64,000 nucleotides of DNA from positions 42,501 to 106,500 of the forward strand of contig JAFPWN010000044.1 in NCBI GenBank assembly GCA_017412765.1, written 5' to 3'. Within the stretch, counting starts at the first letter, position 1. Every line of letters starts with the position of its first letter. Position numbers and translations under genes: made by a program. The notes below the pieces were generated by a model, which saw nothing but the letters and a program-made list of their open reading frames with translations, made no database searches and was not told where the DNA came from. This DNA comes from Oscillospiraceae bacterium. Lineage in GTDB: Bacteria; Bacillota; Clostridia; Oscillospirales; Oscillospiraceae. Shown in pieces: positions 25,335 to 34,078 of the stretch.

Positions 25335-25522
25335 AACGTCACCTCTCGAAATGGAGTTTGGTAAAGATTATTCACACTTCGTACACATTATGCAGGAGTG
25401 TTTAAAATATTTTTTTCGTCAAATTGATAAAAAATTGTTGCAATATGCAAAATGGTGATGTATTATGTTCAGTGGTAGACTTGATAATTATAAGAGATAA
25501 TATACTTTATAGGAGGTACAGC
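25335..25522. other. AT-rich gap between the DUF4830 gene and the CdaR-type regulator
   Basis: About 190 bases containing the divergent start signals of both genes. TATACT (25501-25506) is a candidate -10 for the plus-strand gene, but the nearest TTGATA (25481) is only 14 bp away, so I do not call a promoter. No hairpin or small reading frame is convincing. Confidence 0.5.
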
Positions 25523-26611
25523 ATGGCAAGCAGAGTTTTTCAGAGTATGGTTGTTCAGCTGAAGGAAGCTACTCAGCGCGCCATCGGCGTCGTTGACAGC
25601 GAGGGAAACGTAGTCGCATCCACCGACCTTTCGATCATGGGAACACATATTGCCGACGGCCAGGTGCTCGAGGGTATGGCAGGCGAGAAGTTTGCTGTCA
25701 TCGCGGGCAAGACCTTCCGTCCGCTCTCCGGCAGCGATACGCACTTTGACAATGCCGTTTTCGTCGAGGGTACCGACGAGCTTGCGCAGAGCTACGCGGT
25801 AATGGCGGCAGTTGCCGTTCAGAGCGCAAAGAACTACTATGAGGAAAAATACGACCGCTCCGCGCTCGTAAAGAACATCATCACCGAAAATATACTCCCC
25901 GGCGATATCTACGTGCACGCGAAGGAGCTGCACTTTGTTCCCGAAACGGCGCGCGGCGTTTTCTACATCCGCGAGCTCAGCCGCTCCGACATCGCCGCCG
26001 TGGACGCGCTTCGCCGCGTTTTTCCGGACAGAGAGCGCGATTTCGTCATAAGCATCAACGAATCCGACATCTGCGTCATTAAGGAGCTTAACGCTAACGC
26101 CTGCGAGGAAAAGGATCTTATCAAGGTCGCCCGCGAGATCGAGAAGGCGATCGGCGACGATCTCAAGATCAAGTGCGTCATCGGCATAGGCTCCGTCGCG
26201 CTCCACCTGCGCGATCTCGCCGCGAGATATAAAGAGGCGCAGATAGCTATCGAGGTCGGCAAGGTTTTCGACACCGAGAAGAGCATAATAAGCTACGAAT
26301 CGCTCGGCATCGGCCGCCTTATCTATCAGCTTCCGACGACCATGTGCGAGATGTTCCTCCAGGAGGTTTTCAAGAAGAACCCCATCGACTCGCTCGACGA
26401 GGAGACTCTCTCCATCATAACCGAGTTCTTCGACAATAACCTCAATATCTCCGAAACGAGCCGCAAGCTCTTCGTTCACCGCAACACTCTCGTTTACCGC
26501 CTCGGCAAGATCAAGAAGATGACCGGACTTGATCTCAGAGAGTTCGACCAGGCCATCGTTTTCAAAGTGGCGCTCATGGTCAAAAAATACTTGAATTCAC
26601 AGAAAGCTTAA
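25523..26611 (+). CDS. CdaR/PucR-family transcriptional regulator
   Basis: The 362-residue product has an N-terminal sensor region (RVFQSMVVQLKEATQRAIGVVDSEG), a central GGDEF-like segment (IKCVIGIGSVALHLRDLAARYKEAQIAIEVG) and a C-terminal PucR helix-turn-helix (NLNISETSRKLFVHRNTLVYRLGKIKKMTGLD near residue 320). CdaR types sense sugar acids, but the ligand here is unknown. The ATG at 25523 has a perfect AGGAGG at 25511-25516. It precedes ftsE by only 4 nt, so it may be the first gene of the ftsEX operon. Confidence 0.9.
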   Translation: MASRVFQSMVVQLKEATQRAIGVVDSEGNVVASTDLSIMGTHIADGQVLEGMAGEKFAVIAGKTFRPLSGSDTHFDNAVFVEGTDELAQSYAVMAAVAVQSAKNYYEEKYDRSALVKNIITENILPGDIYVHAKELHFVPETARGVFYIRELSRSDIAAVDALRRVFPDRERDFVISINESDICVIKELNANACEEKDLIKVAREIEKAIGDDLKIKCVIGIGSVALHLRDLAARYKEAQIAIEVGKVFDTEKSIISYESLGIGRLIYQLPTTMCEMFLQEVFKKNPIDSLDEETLSIITEFFDNNLNISETSRKLFVHRNTLVYRLGKIKKMTGLDLREFDQAIVFKVALMVKKYLNSQKA

Positions 26612-26615
26612 GAAA

Positions 26616-27302
26616 ATGGTTAGATTTACAGACGTCTTTAAAACGTATGAGAACGGCACAAAAGCGCTGAAGGGCGTATCCTTTGAGATACAGGACGGGG
26701 AGTTCGTGTTCCTTGTCGGACCCTCCGGCAGCGGCAAGACCACTATTATCAAGCTCATTACCGGCGAAATCGCACCTATGGACGGCGAAGTCAACGTAAA
26801 CGGCTATGATATGGGCTCAATAAAGTTTTCAAAGATGCCGTATATGCGCCGCACGCTCGGCGTAGTTTTCCAGGACTTCCGCCTCATGGAGGGGAAGACC
26901 GTATATGAGAACGTGGCTTTCGCCATGCGCGTCGTCGGCGCCTCGAACAAGGAGATACGCCGCAGAGTGCCGTACGTTCTCGAGCTTGTCGGACTTGACA
27001 AGCGCATGATGCGCAGACCGGACGAGCTGTCGGGCGGCGAGCAGCAGCGAGTAGCTATCGCAAGAGCGCTCGTCAACAACCCGCGCGTCGTAATAGCGGA
27101 CGAGCCGACGGGAAACCTCGACCCCGCGAGAAGCCTTGAGATAATGATGCTCCTTGAGAAAATAAACGAGCTCGGCACGACGGTGCTCGTCGTAACGCAT
27201 GAAAAGGAGCTTGTCAACAACTTCAACAAGCGCGTTATAGCAATTGACGCGGGAAGAGTCGTCAGCGACAGAATGGACAGGTACTACAGCTATGACGAGT
27301 AA
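26616..27302 (+). CDS. ftsE: Cell division ATP-binding protein FtsE
   Basis: A 228-residue ABC ATPase: Walker A GPSGSGKTTI near residue 36, signature LSGGEQQRVAIARAL near 140, Walker B VVIADEPTGNLDP, and FtsE-specific FSKMPYMRRTLGVVFQDFRLM. With FtsX it drives periplasmic peptidoglycan hydrolases during division. It overlaps ftsX by 11 nt. Confidence 0.97.
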   Translation: MVRFTDVFKTYENGTKALKGVSFEIQDGEFVFLVGPSGSGKTTIIKLITGEIAPMDGEVNVNGYDMGSIKFSKMPYMRRTLGVVFQDFRLMEGKTVYENVAFAMRVVGASNKEIRRRVPYVLELVGLDKRMMRRPDELSGGEQQRVAIARALVNNPRVVIADEPTGNLDPARSLEIMMLLEKINELGTTVLVVTHEKELVNNFNKRVIAIDAGRVVSDRMDRYYSYDE

Positions 27303-28179
27303 CAGAATAGGATATTACCTCAAAGAGGGAATGGTAAGCGTTTTCAACCACGGCTTTATGAGCTTCGCCTCGGTGTGCATAATCGTCGCCTGCCTCATAA
27401 TTATGGGCTCCTTCAGCCTGCTGGGCCTCAACGTTGATACGATAATTTACCGCATGGAATCCGAAAACGAGATACTCGCCTACGTTGACGAGAGCCTCTC
27501 CGATGCTGACGCGAGAGCGCTTGAGAGCCGCATCGAACAGGTTCCGAACGTCGCCTCGGCGCAGTTCGTGTCCCGCGAGGAGGCTATGGACTCCTTTGTG
27601 AAGCAGTATGAGAACACCTCGCTTTTCGACGGCGTTGACGCAACGGTATTCCGCCACAGATACATAATCAAGCTCGACGATATTTCGCTCATGGCAAAGA
27701 CGCAGACAGACCTCCTTTCGGTGCGCGGGATCGCAAAGATAAATGCCCATCTTGAGATAAGCGAGGGCTTTGTCAGAATACGCAACATCGTGACTACGGT
27801 CTCCGTTTCCCTCGTAGTGATACTGCTCGTCATCTCGCTGTTTATAATGTCGAACACCATAAAGCTCACGACCTTCGAGCGGCGCGAGGAGATCGCGATA
27901 ATGAAGATGGTCGGCGCGACCTCGGGCTTTATCCGCTGGCCGTTCGTGGTCGAGGGGATCGTGCTCGCGGCGTTCGGCTCGCTGAGCGCTTACATACTGC
28001 AATACGGCATTTACAGACTCGTTACGGAAAGGCTGATCGGCAACACCGGCTTTTCGTTCATCACTTTTATCCCGTTTTCGCAGATCGCAGTGCCGATGCT
28101 TATAGTTTTTGTCGCCGTCGGTTTTGTGGTCGGCGTCATCGGCTCGCTTATTGCGATCCGCAACTATCTGAAGGTATAA
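27292..28179 (+). CDS. ftsX: Cell division permease-like protein FtsX
   Basis: The 295-residue product has four membrane helices: one near residues 23-47, then a large outer loop (about 50-170, where hydrolase partners bind), and three at the C-terminus in an FtsX/MacB domain (LTTFERREEIAIMKMVGAT, IGSLIAIRNYLKV). I start at ATG 27292 rather than at the upstream extension, which would sit within ftsE. Two secreted coiled-coil M23 proteins follow at 5 nt and are its likely targets. Confidence 0.95.
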   Translation: MTSNRIGYYLKEGMVSVFNHGFMSFASVCIIVACLIIMGSFSLLGLNVDTIIYRMESENEILAYVDESLSDADARALESRIEQVPNVASAQFVSREEAMDSFVKQYENTSLFDGVDATVFRHRYIIKLDDISLMAKTQTDLLSVRGIAKINAHLEISEGFVRIRNIVTTVSVSLVVILLVISLFIMSNTIKLTTFERREEIAIMKMVGATSGFIRWPFVVEGIVLAAFGSLSAYILQYGIYRLVTERLIGNTGFSFITFIPFSQIAVPMLIVFVAVGFVVGVIGSLIAIRNYLKV

Positions 28180-28183
28180 GAAA

Positions 28184-29410
28184 ATGCGCAGAAAAACCCG
28201 CATAACAGCGCTCCTCCTTGCGCTTCTTCTGGCGCTTCCGGCGCTTTTGCAGCTCTCCGTCCCGACCGCGACGGCGGCGACGACGAAGGAAAAGCTTGAG
28301 GAGGCGAAGAAAAATCACGCTCAGATAAAGAGCGAGATGGCTGAGGTACAGAGCAAGATAAACGCCCTCGGCAGCGATAAAAAGGACGCGCTGGCAAAGA
28401 AAAACGCGATCGACGATCAGATCGAGCTGAAGGCTCGCGAGATCGAGGTCATCGGCATACAGATCGACGTCTACGGCGAGCTTATCGCCGAGCGCGAGGC
28501 TGAGCTTGAGGAGCTTCAGCGCCAGGAGGAGATCACCCGTGAGGTCTACAAGACCCGCATCCGCGCCATGGAGGAGAACGGCTCCGCGAGCTATTACGGC
28601 ATAATCTTCGGCGCCTTGAGCTTCTCCGATATGCTCTTCCGCATCGACGCGATAAACGCCATCATGCAGTACGATCATGGCGTTTACGATAAGCTCGTAG
28701 CCGCGGAGGAAAAGACGGCGGCGAAGAAAAAATCCGTCGAGGACGCGGTAGTCGAGTGCGAAGCGAGCCGAGAGGAGCTGAAAGTCGCGCAGGCGGAGCT
28801 TGAGGAGCAGCAGAGAGAGGCGGAGGAACTGATCGCGCAGATCATGAGCGACATAAACGAGGCGCAGAAGATCTACGACGAGATGATGAAGGACCGCGAG
28901 AAAGCGTATAAGGAAGTCCTCGAGCTTGAAGCGAAGCTCAAAAAGGAGCAGGAGACGTCAACCTCCTCGACCGTCAAGGGCACGGGCAAATTCAAGTGGC
29001 CCGTCAGCTCCAACTACATAACGAGCGGCTTCGGCGCGCGCAATACCGGCATCGCCGGAGCAAGCACGAATCACCCGGGACTCGACGTCGGCAGAGTTTA
29101 CTACGGCTCGAAGATCTGGGCTGCGGACTCCGGCACCGTTACGGTCAGCCAGAAGTCATCAAGCTACGGCAACTACGTCGTCATCAGCCACGGCAACGGC
29201 TACACAACGCTCTACGCGCATATGCAGAGCCGCTCCGTAAAGGTCGGCGACAAGGTCACAAAGGGAGATCTCATCGGCTATACAGGCTCAACGGGCGTTT
29301 CAAGCGGCCCGCATCTGCACTTCGAGATTTGGAAAAACGGCGTTAAGGTCGATCCGAGCCAGTACTTCTCCAACCTCGTCGCTGCGCCGGGGGTGAAGCT
29401 TTCCAAATGA
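28184..29410 (+). CDS. EnvC-like murein hydrolase/activator with M23 (LytM) domain, copy 1
   Basis: The 408-residue product has a signal peptide (residues 1-31), a long coiled coil (about 32-255) of the FtsX-binding type, and a C-terminal M23 peptidase domain with both zinc motifs: HPGLD near residue 303 and GPHLHFEIW near 379. The linker ETSTSSTVKGTG separates them. Intact ligands suggest an active endopeptidase rather than a degenerate activator. It overlaps its paralogue by 4 nt. Confidence 0.93.
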   Translation: MRRKTRITALLLALLLALPALLQLSVPTATAATTKEKLEEAKKNHAQIKSEMAEVQSKINALGSDKKDALAKKNAIDDQIELKAREIEVIGIQIDVYGELIAEREAELEELQRQEEITREVYKTRIRAMEENGSASYYGIIFGALSFSDMLFRIDAINAIMQYDHGVYDKLVAAEEKTAAKKKSVEDAVVECEASREELKVAQAELEEQQREAEELIAQIMSDINEAQKIYDEMMKDREKAYKEVLELEAKLKKEQETSTSSTVKGTGKFKWPVSSNYITSGFGARNTGIAGASTNHPGLDVGRVYYGSKIWAADSGTVTVSQKSSSYGNYVVISHGNGYTTLYAHMQSRSVKVGDKVTKGDLIGYTGSTGVSSGPHLHFEIWKNGVKVDPSQYFSNLVAAPGVKLSK

Positions 29411-30609
29411 GCCGCAGGCTTGTAAGAATAATAGCGATCATGCTCGCCGTGCTGATGGTTTTCGGCGTGCTCGCCTCGCTGATGAGCTATTCCGCGTCGG
29501 CGGCGCCGACGAGAGATCAGCTGAATGAGCTTAAAGAGAAGCACTCCGACCTCAAGCAGCAGATGCAGGAGACGAAGAGCAAGATCAACAGCCTCGAGTT
29601 CGAGCAGCTTGAGGCGTCAAAGCGCAAGGAGCTGCTTGACCAGCAGATAGACCTGAAGCTTCAGGAGATAGACAATATCAACGAGCGCATCGCCGTACTC
29701 GACGCTCTGATCGAGGAAAAGACGGCTGAGGCGCGCGAATATCAGCGCAGGGAGAACGTCCAGCGCGAGATCTACAGGACCCGCATCCGCGCGATGGAGG
29801 AGAACGGAGTGATTTCCTATCTCCAGATAGTGTTCGGCGCGTCGGATTTCGCGGATATGCTCTTCCGGATCGACGCCGTGAACGAGATAATGCGCCGCGA
29901 CCAGGGGATCTACGACGCGCTCGTGGCCGCGGAGGACGCGACAAACGCGGCAAAGGCTGAGATAGTATCCACAAGGGGCGAGGCAGCCGAGGTCAAGGCG
30001 GAGCTTGAGACCGCCAAGGCGGAGCTTGCCGAGCAGGAGAAGGAAGCGGAGGCGCTCATCGCCGAGCTTCAGAAGAATATCGAGGAATATACCGAGTATT
30101 ACGAGGCTCAGCAGCGCGAGCGCGAGCAGATCTATAAAGACATCATCGAGATGGAGGAGGAGCTTAAAAAGCTCGAGATGGTCAAGGGCACCGGCGTTTT
30201 TATGTGGCCGGCGCAGTACAAGGGGCGCATTACGAGCAAATTCGGCTGGCGCATCCATCCCGTCCTCGGCACTTCTAAATATCACTCCGGCATAGATATA
30301 GGCGGTCAGGGCTACGGCGCGGAAATATACGCCGCAGACTCCGGCACGGTCGTTACAAGCGCCAAGAGCGACACCTACGGCAACTACGTTGTCATCAACC
30401 ACGGCAACGGCTATACGACGCTCTACGCGCATATGCAGAGCCGCAACGTAAAGACGGGCGACAAGGTCACGAAGGGCGACGTGATCGGCTGGGTCGGCTC
30501 GACCGGACTCTCCAACGGCCCGCACCTGCACTTCGAGATATGGGATAACGGAACGCGCATCGACCCGGCAAAGTTCTATTCAAATCTCGAATATGCTTCC
30601 GATGCTTGA
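29407..30609 (+). CDS. EnvC-like murein hydrolase/activator with M23 (LytM) domain, copy 2
   Basis: A 400-residue paralogue of the preceding gene: signal peptide 1-33, coiled coil 34-255, M23 domain with SKYHSGIDIGG near residue 297 and GPHLHFEIW near 373. The two share the coiled-coil hinge YRTRIRAMEENG and the phrase VVINHGNGYTTLYAHMQSR (VVISHGNG... in copy 1). Both sit behind ftsEX, so the pair likely arose by tandem duplication and may act at different sites or growth phases. Confidence 0.93.
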   Translation: MSRRLVRIIAIMLAVLMVFGVLASLMSYSASAAPTRDQLNELKEKHSDLKQQMQETKSKINSLEFEQLEASKRKELLDQQIDLKLQEIDNINERIAVLDALIEEKTAEAREYQRRENVQREIYRTRIRAMEENGVISYLQIVFGASDFADMLFRIDAVNEIMRRDQGIYDALVAAEDATNAAKAEIVSTRGEAAEVKAELETAKAELAEQEKEAEALIAELQKNIEEYTEYYEAQQREREQIYKDIIEMEEELKKLEMVKGTGVFMWPAQYKGRITSKFGWRIHPVLGTSKYHSGIDIGGQGYGAEIYAADSGTVVTSAKSDTYGNYVVINHGNGYTTLYAHMQSRNVKTGDKVTKGDVIGWVGSTGLSNGPHLHFEIWDNGTRIDPAKFYSNLEYASDA

Positions 30610-30666
30610 CAGAAGCAAAATAATATTGTAAAATAACTTGAACTTTTGGGAAAGGAGAACACAATA

Positions 30667-30807
30667 ATGAAGCATATCATCACTCTTGATACCCGCGAGA
30701 TGAACGAGGCTAACGGTGGCTGCGGCGAGTGCCAGACCTCCTGCCAGTCCGCTTGCAAGACTTCCTGCGGCGTTGCCAACCAGAAGTGCGAGAACACCGC
30801 TGAGTAA
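30667..30807 (+). CDS. scfA: SCIFF ribosomally synthesised peptide precursor (six cysteines)
   Basis: A 46-residue peptide beginning MKHIITLDTREMNEANGG with six cysteines at 19, 22, 26, 30, 34 and 41, the 'six cysteines in forty-five' pattern found almost universally in Clostridia. The N-terminal part is the leader; the Cys-rich core is cross-linked to thioethers by the radical SAM protein encoded next. AAGGAG lies 9 nt upstream. The biological role of the mature peptide remains unclear. A strong intrinsic terminator follows, so the precursor should far exceed its maturase. Confidence 0.95.
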   Translation: MKHIITLDTREMNEANGGCGECQTSCQSACKTSCGVANQKCENTAE

Positions 30808-30825
30808 TTTTTCTCTACAATCCCT

Positions 30826-30861
30826 ATAAGGCGGGGGCTTGCCTCCGCCTTATATTTTTTT
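30826..30861 (+). terminator. Attenuating terminator between SCIFF precursor and maturase genes
   Basis: ATAAGGCGG (30826-30834) pairs with CCGCCTTAT (30845-30853), with further pairs inside, followed by ATTTTTTT. The maturase ribosome binding site GAGGT starts directly after it. Confidence 0.85.
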
Positions 30862-30872
30862 GAGGTAAACCT

Positions 30873-32240
30873 ATGATACATCAGTATAAGCTAAACGGCT
30901 ATAACATTGTGCTCGACGTGTTCTCCGGCTCTGTGCACGTTGTGGATGACCTCGGCTATGAGGTCATCGCCCTCTATGAGAAGAACACACCGGAGGAGAT
31001 CGTAAAAAATCTCGCGGACAGGTATCCGGAGTCTGAGATCCGTGACTGCCTCAGCGACGTTGAAGAGCTGAAGAGCGCGGGAAAGCTGTTTACGGAGGAC
31101 AGATTCAAGCCTATCTCCTTCGACTTCAAGAAGCGCTCGAACGTCATAAAGGCGCTCTGCCTGCACGTCGCGCACACCTGCAACCTGAACTGCTCATACT
31201 GCTTTGCCTCGCAGGGCAAGTATAACGGCGAGAGAGCGATCATGAGCTTCGAGGTCGGCAGGCGCGCGCTCGATTTCCTCGTTGAGAACTCCGGAAAGCG
31301 CCGAAACCTCGAGGTGGATTTCTTCGGCGGCGAGCCGCTTATGAACTGGCAGGTCGTCAAGGACCTCGTCGCCTATGCCCGCAGCATAGAGAAGGAGAAG
31401 AACAAAAACTTCCGCTTTACGCTCACGACAAACGGCGTGCTCGTTGACGACGAGGTGATCGAATTTGCAAACCGCGAGATGAGTAACGTCGTTATGAGCA
31501 TCGACGGCAGGAAGGAGGTCCACGACCGCTTCCGCGTAGACTACGCGGGAAAGGGAAGCTACGATAACATAATTCCGAAATTTCAGAAGTTTGCCGAGGC
31601 GCGCGGCGACAGAAGCTACTATGTCCGCGGCACATACACCCACCTCAACACGGATTTCACGGAGGATCTTTTCCACCTCGCGGACCTCGGCTTTACAGAG
31701 CTTTCAATGGAGCCGGTTGTCACCGCGCCGGACGATCCCGTTGCGCTCACGGAGGAGGATTTTCCCAAGCTCTGCGAGCAGTATGAAATACTCGCAAAGG
31801 ATATGCTGCGCCGCAAAAAGGACGGCAAGCCTATAACCTTCTACCACTACATGATCGACCTCAGCCACGGCCCGTGTATATACAAGCGCATCTCCGGCTG
31901 CGGCAGCGGAACGGAGTACCTCGCGGTAACGCCGTGGGGCGACCTCTATCCGTGCCACCAGTTTGTGGGCGATGAGAAGTATAAGATGGGCGATATATGG
32001 CAGGGCGTCACGAATACCGAGCTCAGAGACGAATTCAAGCTCACGAACGTCTACGCGCGCCCGGACTGCGAAAACTGCTGGGCAAAGCTCTACTGCTCCG
32101 GAGGCTGCGCGGCGAACGCTTACCACGCCACGGGCGACATCCGGGGAGTCTACGAGTACGGCTGCAGACTCTTCAAAAAGCGCATGGAGTGCGCGATCAT
32201 GATGCAGGTCGCGGAAAATATGCCCTCGAGCGCAGAATAA
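30873..32240 (+). CDS. scfB: SCIFF maturase, radical SAM/SPASM thioether synthase
   Basis: The 455-residue enzyme forms Cys-to-alpha-carbon thioether links in SCIFF. It has an N-terminal peptide-recognition region (1-90), the radical SAM motif CNLNCSYC (Cys 103, 107, 110) with downstream FFGGEPLMNW, and a C-terminal SPASM/twitch domain with cysteines in GPCIYKRISGCGSG, DLYPCHQF, CENCWAKLYCSGGCA and YGCRLFKKRMEC, enough for two auxiliary [4Fe-4S] clusters. It directly follows its substrate gene, as in other Clostridia. Confidence 0.97.
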   Translation: MIHQYKLNGYNIVLDVFSGSVHVVDDLGYEVIALYEKNTPEEIVKNLADRYPESEIRDCLSDVEELKSAGKLFTEDRFKPISFDFKKRSNVIKALCLHVAHTCNLNCSYCFASQGKYNGERAIMSFEVGRRALDFLVENSGKRRNLEVDFFGGEPLMNWQVVKDLVAYARSIEKEKNKNFRFTLTTNGVLVDDEVIEFANREMSNVVMSIDGRKEVHDRFRVDYAGKGSYDNIIPKFQKFAEARGDRSYYVRGTYTHLNTDFTEDLFHLADLGFTELSMEPVVTAPDDPVALTEEDFPKLCEQYEILAKDMLRRKKDGKPITFYHYMIDLSHGPCIYKRISGCGSGTEYLAVTPWGDLYPCHQFVGDEKYKMGDIWQGVTNTELRDEFKLTNVYARPDCENCWAKLYCSGGCAANAYHATGDIRGVYEYGCRLFKKRMECAIMMQVAENMPSSAE

Positions 32241-32246
32241 AAATGC

Positions 32247-32286
32247 AAATCCACACATTTTTTTAAAAAATGTGTGGATTTTTATA
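32247..32286 (+). terminator. Terminator after scfB
   Basis: Near-perfect 17-bp arms (AAATCCACACATTTTTT at 32247-32263 and its complement at 32265-32281), then further T residues; works in both directions. Confidence 0.85.
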
Positions 32287-32363
32287 TTTCGATGCTGTAT
32301 AATTATGCTGTTGCGATTTTATATGATAATATAGGCACAGTTTCAGCAGGAAGGATTGATAGT

Positions 32364-33218
32364 ATGATCCGGATCTACGCTGACAGCACGAACGATCTTG
32401 GACCTGAACTGATTAAAAAGCACAATATCCGCATCGTCCCGCTATACGTAAGAATGGGCGATAAGACCGTCAAGGACGGCGAGGAGCTCGACATCGAGGC
32501 GATGTACGAGTGGGCGGACAGAATGAAAACCACCCCGCAGACGAGCGCGTTTTCCCCGGCTGACGCGGAGGACGCGATAGCGGAAGCGAAAAATGCCGGC
32601 GACGATATACTGTTCTTCGGTATCTCGACCGAGATGAGCGCCTCATGCTCATCCTTCAAAATAGCGGCGGAAAACCTCGACTGGTCGGATCACACCTTCG
32701 TCGTAGATTCGCGCAATCTCTCAAGCGGGATCGGGCTGCTCATTCTCAAGGCTGCGAAGAGCGTTGAGAAAGCGGATAAGACCGCGGCGGAGATATGGCT
32801 CGAAATGCAGGAGCTGATTCCGCGCGTGCGCGCTTCATTCGTCGTCGATACGCTCCTATACCTGTGGCGCGGAGGAAGATGCAGCGCGGTGAGCGCGCTT
32901 GCCGCGTCGGCTCTCGGCATAAAGCCGAAGATCGTTGTCGAAAACGGCAAGATGGGCGTCGGTCACAAGTACCGCGGCAGGATCGACAAGGTGATCGAAA
33001 AGTACGTCGCAGATCTCGCGCCGGGTCTGAAAAAGGCGGATCCGGACGCGGTGTTCATAACACACTCGGGCGTTGACCCGGTAATTTCCGAAAAAGTCAG
33101 AAAGACCCTTCAAGGCTACAAAAAATTCGAGAGTATCTATGAAACCCATGCAGGCGGCGTTATCTCAAGCCACTGCGGACCCGGCACATTAGGAGTGCTA
33201 TTCATCGAAAATGATTAG
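32364..33218 (+). CDS. DegV-family fatty-acid-binding protein, copy 1
   Basis: A 284-residue DegV protein (FakB-like), which binds a fatty acid and presents it to the FakA kinase. IRIYADSTNDLGPELIKKHNI is the start signature, TSAFSPADAEDA the middle motif, and AGGVISSHCGPGTLGVLFI the C-terminal S-S-H-C-GPGT motif. FakA is not in the window. ATG 32364 is preferred, with AAGGA about 10 nt upstream. It overlaps the second DegV gene by 8 nt. Confidence 0.92.
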   Translation: MIRIYADSTNDLGPELIKKHNIRIVPLYVRMGDKTVKDGEELDIEAMYEWADRMKTTPQTSAFSPADAEDAIAEAKNAGDDILFFGISTEMSASCSSFKIAAENLDWSDHTFVVDSRNLSSGIGLLILKAAKSVEKADKTAAEIWLEMQELIPRVRASFVVDTLLYLWRGGRCSAVSALAASALGIKPKIVVENGKMGVGHKYRGRIDKVIEKYVADLAPGLKKADPDAVFITHSGVDPVISEKVRKTLQGYKKFESIYETHAGGVISSHCGPGTLGVLFIEND

Positions 33219-34071
33219 AATTTATGCAGACAGCACGAATGACCTTACAAGAGAGATCATAGAGAAATACAACGTCAGGATCGTTCCGCTGTATGTCAGA
33301 ATGGGCGACGATTCAGAGCCGGACGGACTTGACTTCGACATCGAGCGTATGTACCGGTGGTCTGACGAGCACAAGTCTACGCCTACAACCGCGGCGTTTT
33401 CACCCGGAGACGCGGAGGACGCGCTTCAGGAGGCGGTCGATAGCGGCGACGACGTGCTGTTTTTCGGCATCTCCACCGAGATAAGCTCCTCGTGCAATTC
33501 GTTCAGGATAGCCGCGGCGAACCTCGACTGGACTGACCACACCTTCGTTGTCGATTCCCGCTCGCTCGGAAACGGCATCGGAATACTGATCATCAAGGCG
33601 GCTGAGATGGCGAAAGAGGGTAATCTGAGCGCCGCCGAGATATGGCTCGAGATCGAGAAGCTTATCCCGAAGGTGAGAGTCAGCTTCGTCGTCGATACGC
33701 TGAAATACCTCTATCGCGGCGGGCGGTGCAGCGCTGTAAGCGCGCTCGCCTCATCTGCGCTCGGCATAAAGCCGAAGATAATCATGTCCGGAGGAAAGAT
33801 GACCGTCGGCGCGAAGTACAGAGGAAAACCGGAGGCTGTCTGCAGAAAGTACCTCGCTGACCTCAGGAAAGGACTTCTGCGCGCCGATAAGGAGATGGTT
33901 TTCGTCTACCACTCCGTCGGAACGCCGGAAACAGTCTGCGAGATCATGAAAAAAGAGATCGAGGATCTCAAATACTTTGAAAACGTCTATGAGACCGTTG
34001 CCGGCGGTATTATTTCAAGCCATTGCGGCCCCGGCACATATGCAATAATGTACTTAGATACGGAGGAATAA
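33211..34071 (+). CDS. DegV-family fatty-acid-binding protein, copy 2
   Basis: The 286-residue paralogue of copy 1 shares most motifs (MIRIYADSTNDLTREIIEKYN, TAAFSPGDAEDA, RGGRCSAVSALASSALGIKPK, SSHCGPGTYAIMYL). It starts within the last codons of copy 1 (8-nt overlap), which points to tandem duplication and coupled translation. FakB paralogues often differ in preference for saturated or unsaturated fatty acids; that such a split applies here is inference. Confidence 0.92.
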   Translation: MIRIYADSTNDLTREIIEKYNVRIVPLYVRMGDDSEPDGLDFDIERMYRWSDEHKSTPTTAAFSPGDAEDALQEAVDSGDDVLFFGISTEISSSCNSFRIAAANLDWTDHTFVVDSRSLGNGIGILIIKAAEMAKEGNLSAAEIWLEIEKLIPKVRVSFVVDTLKYLYRGGRCSAVSALASSALGIKPKIIMSGGKMTVGAKYRGKPEAVCRKYLADLRKGLLRADKEMVFVYHSVGTPETVCEIMKKEIEDLKYFENVYETVAGGIISSHCGPGTYAIMYLDTEE

Positions 34072-34078
34072 ACCCACT

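Noticed and set aside
33950..34078. T-box or other leader before alaS
   Set aside because: Only 7 nt separate alaS from the preceding gene; no leader can fit.
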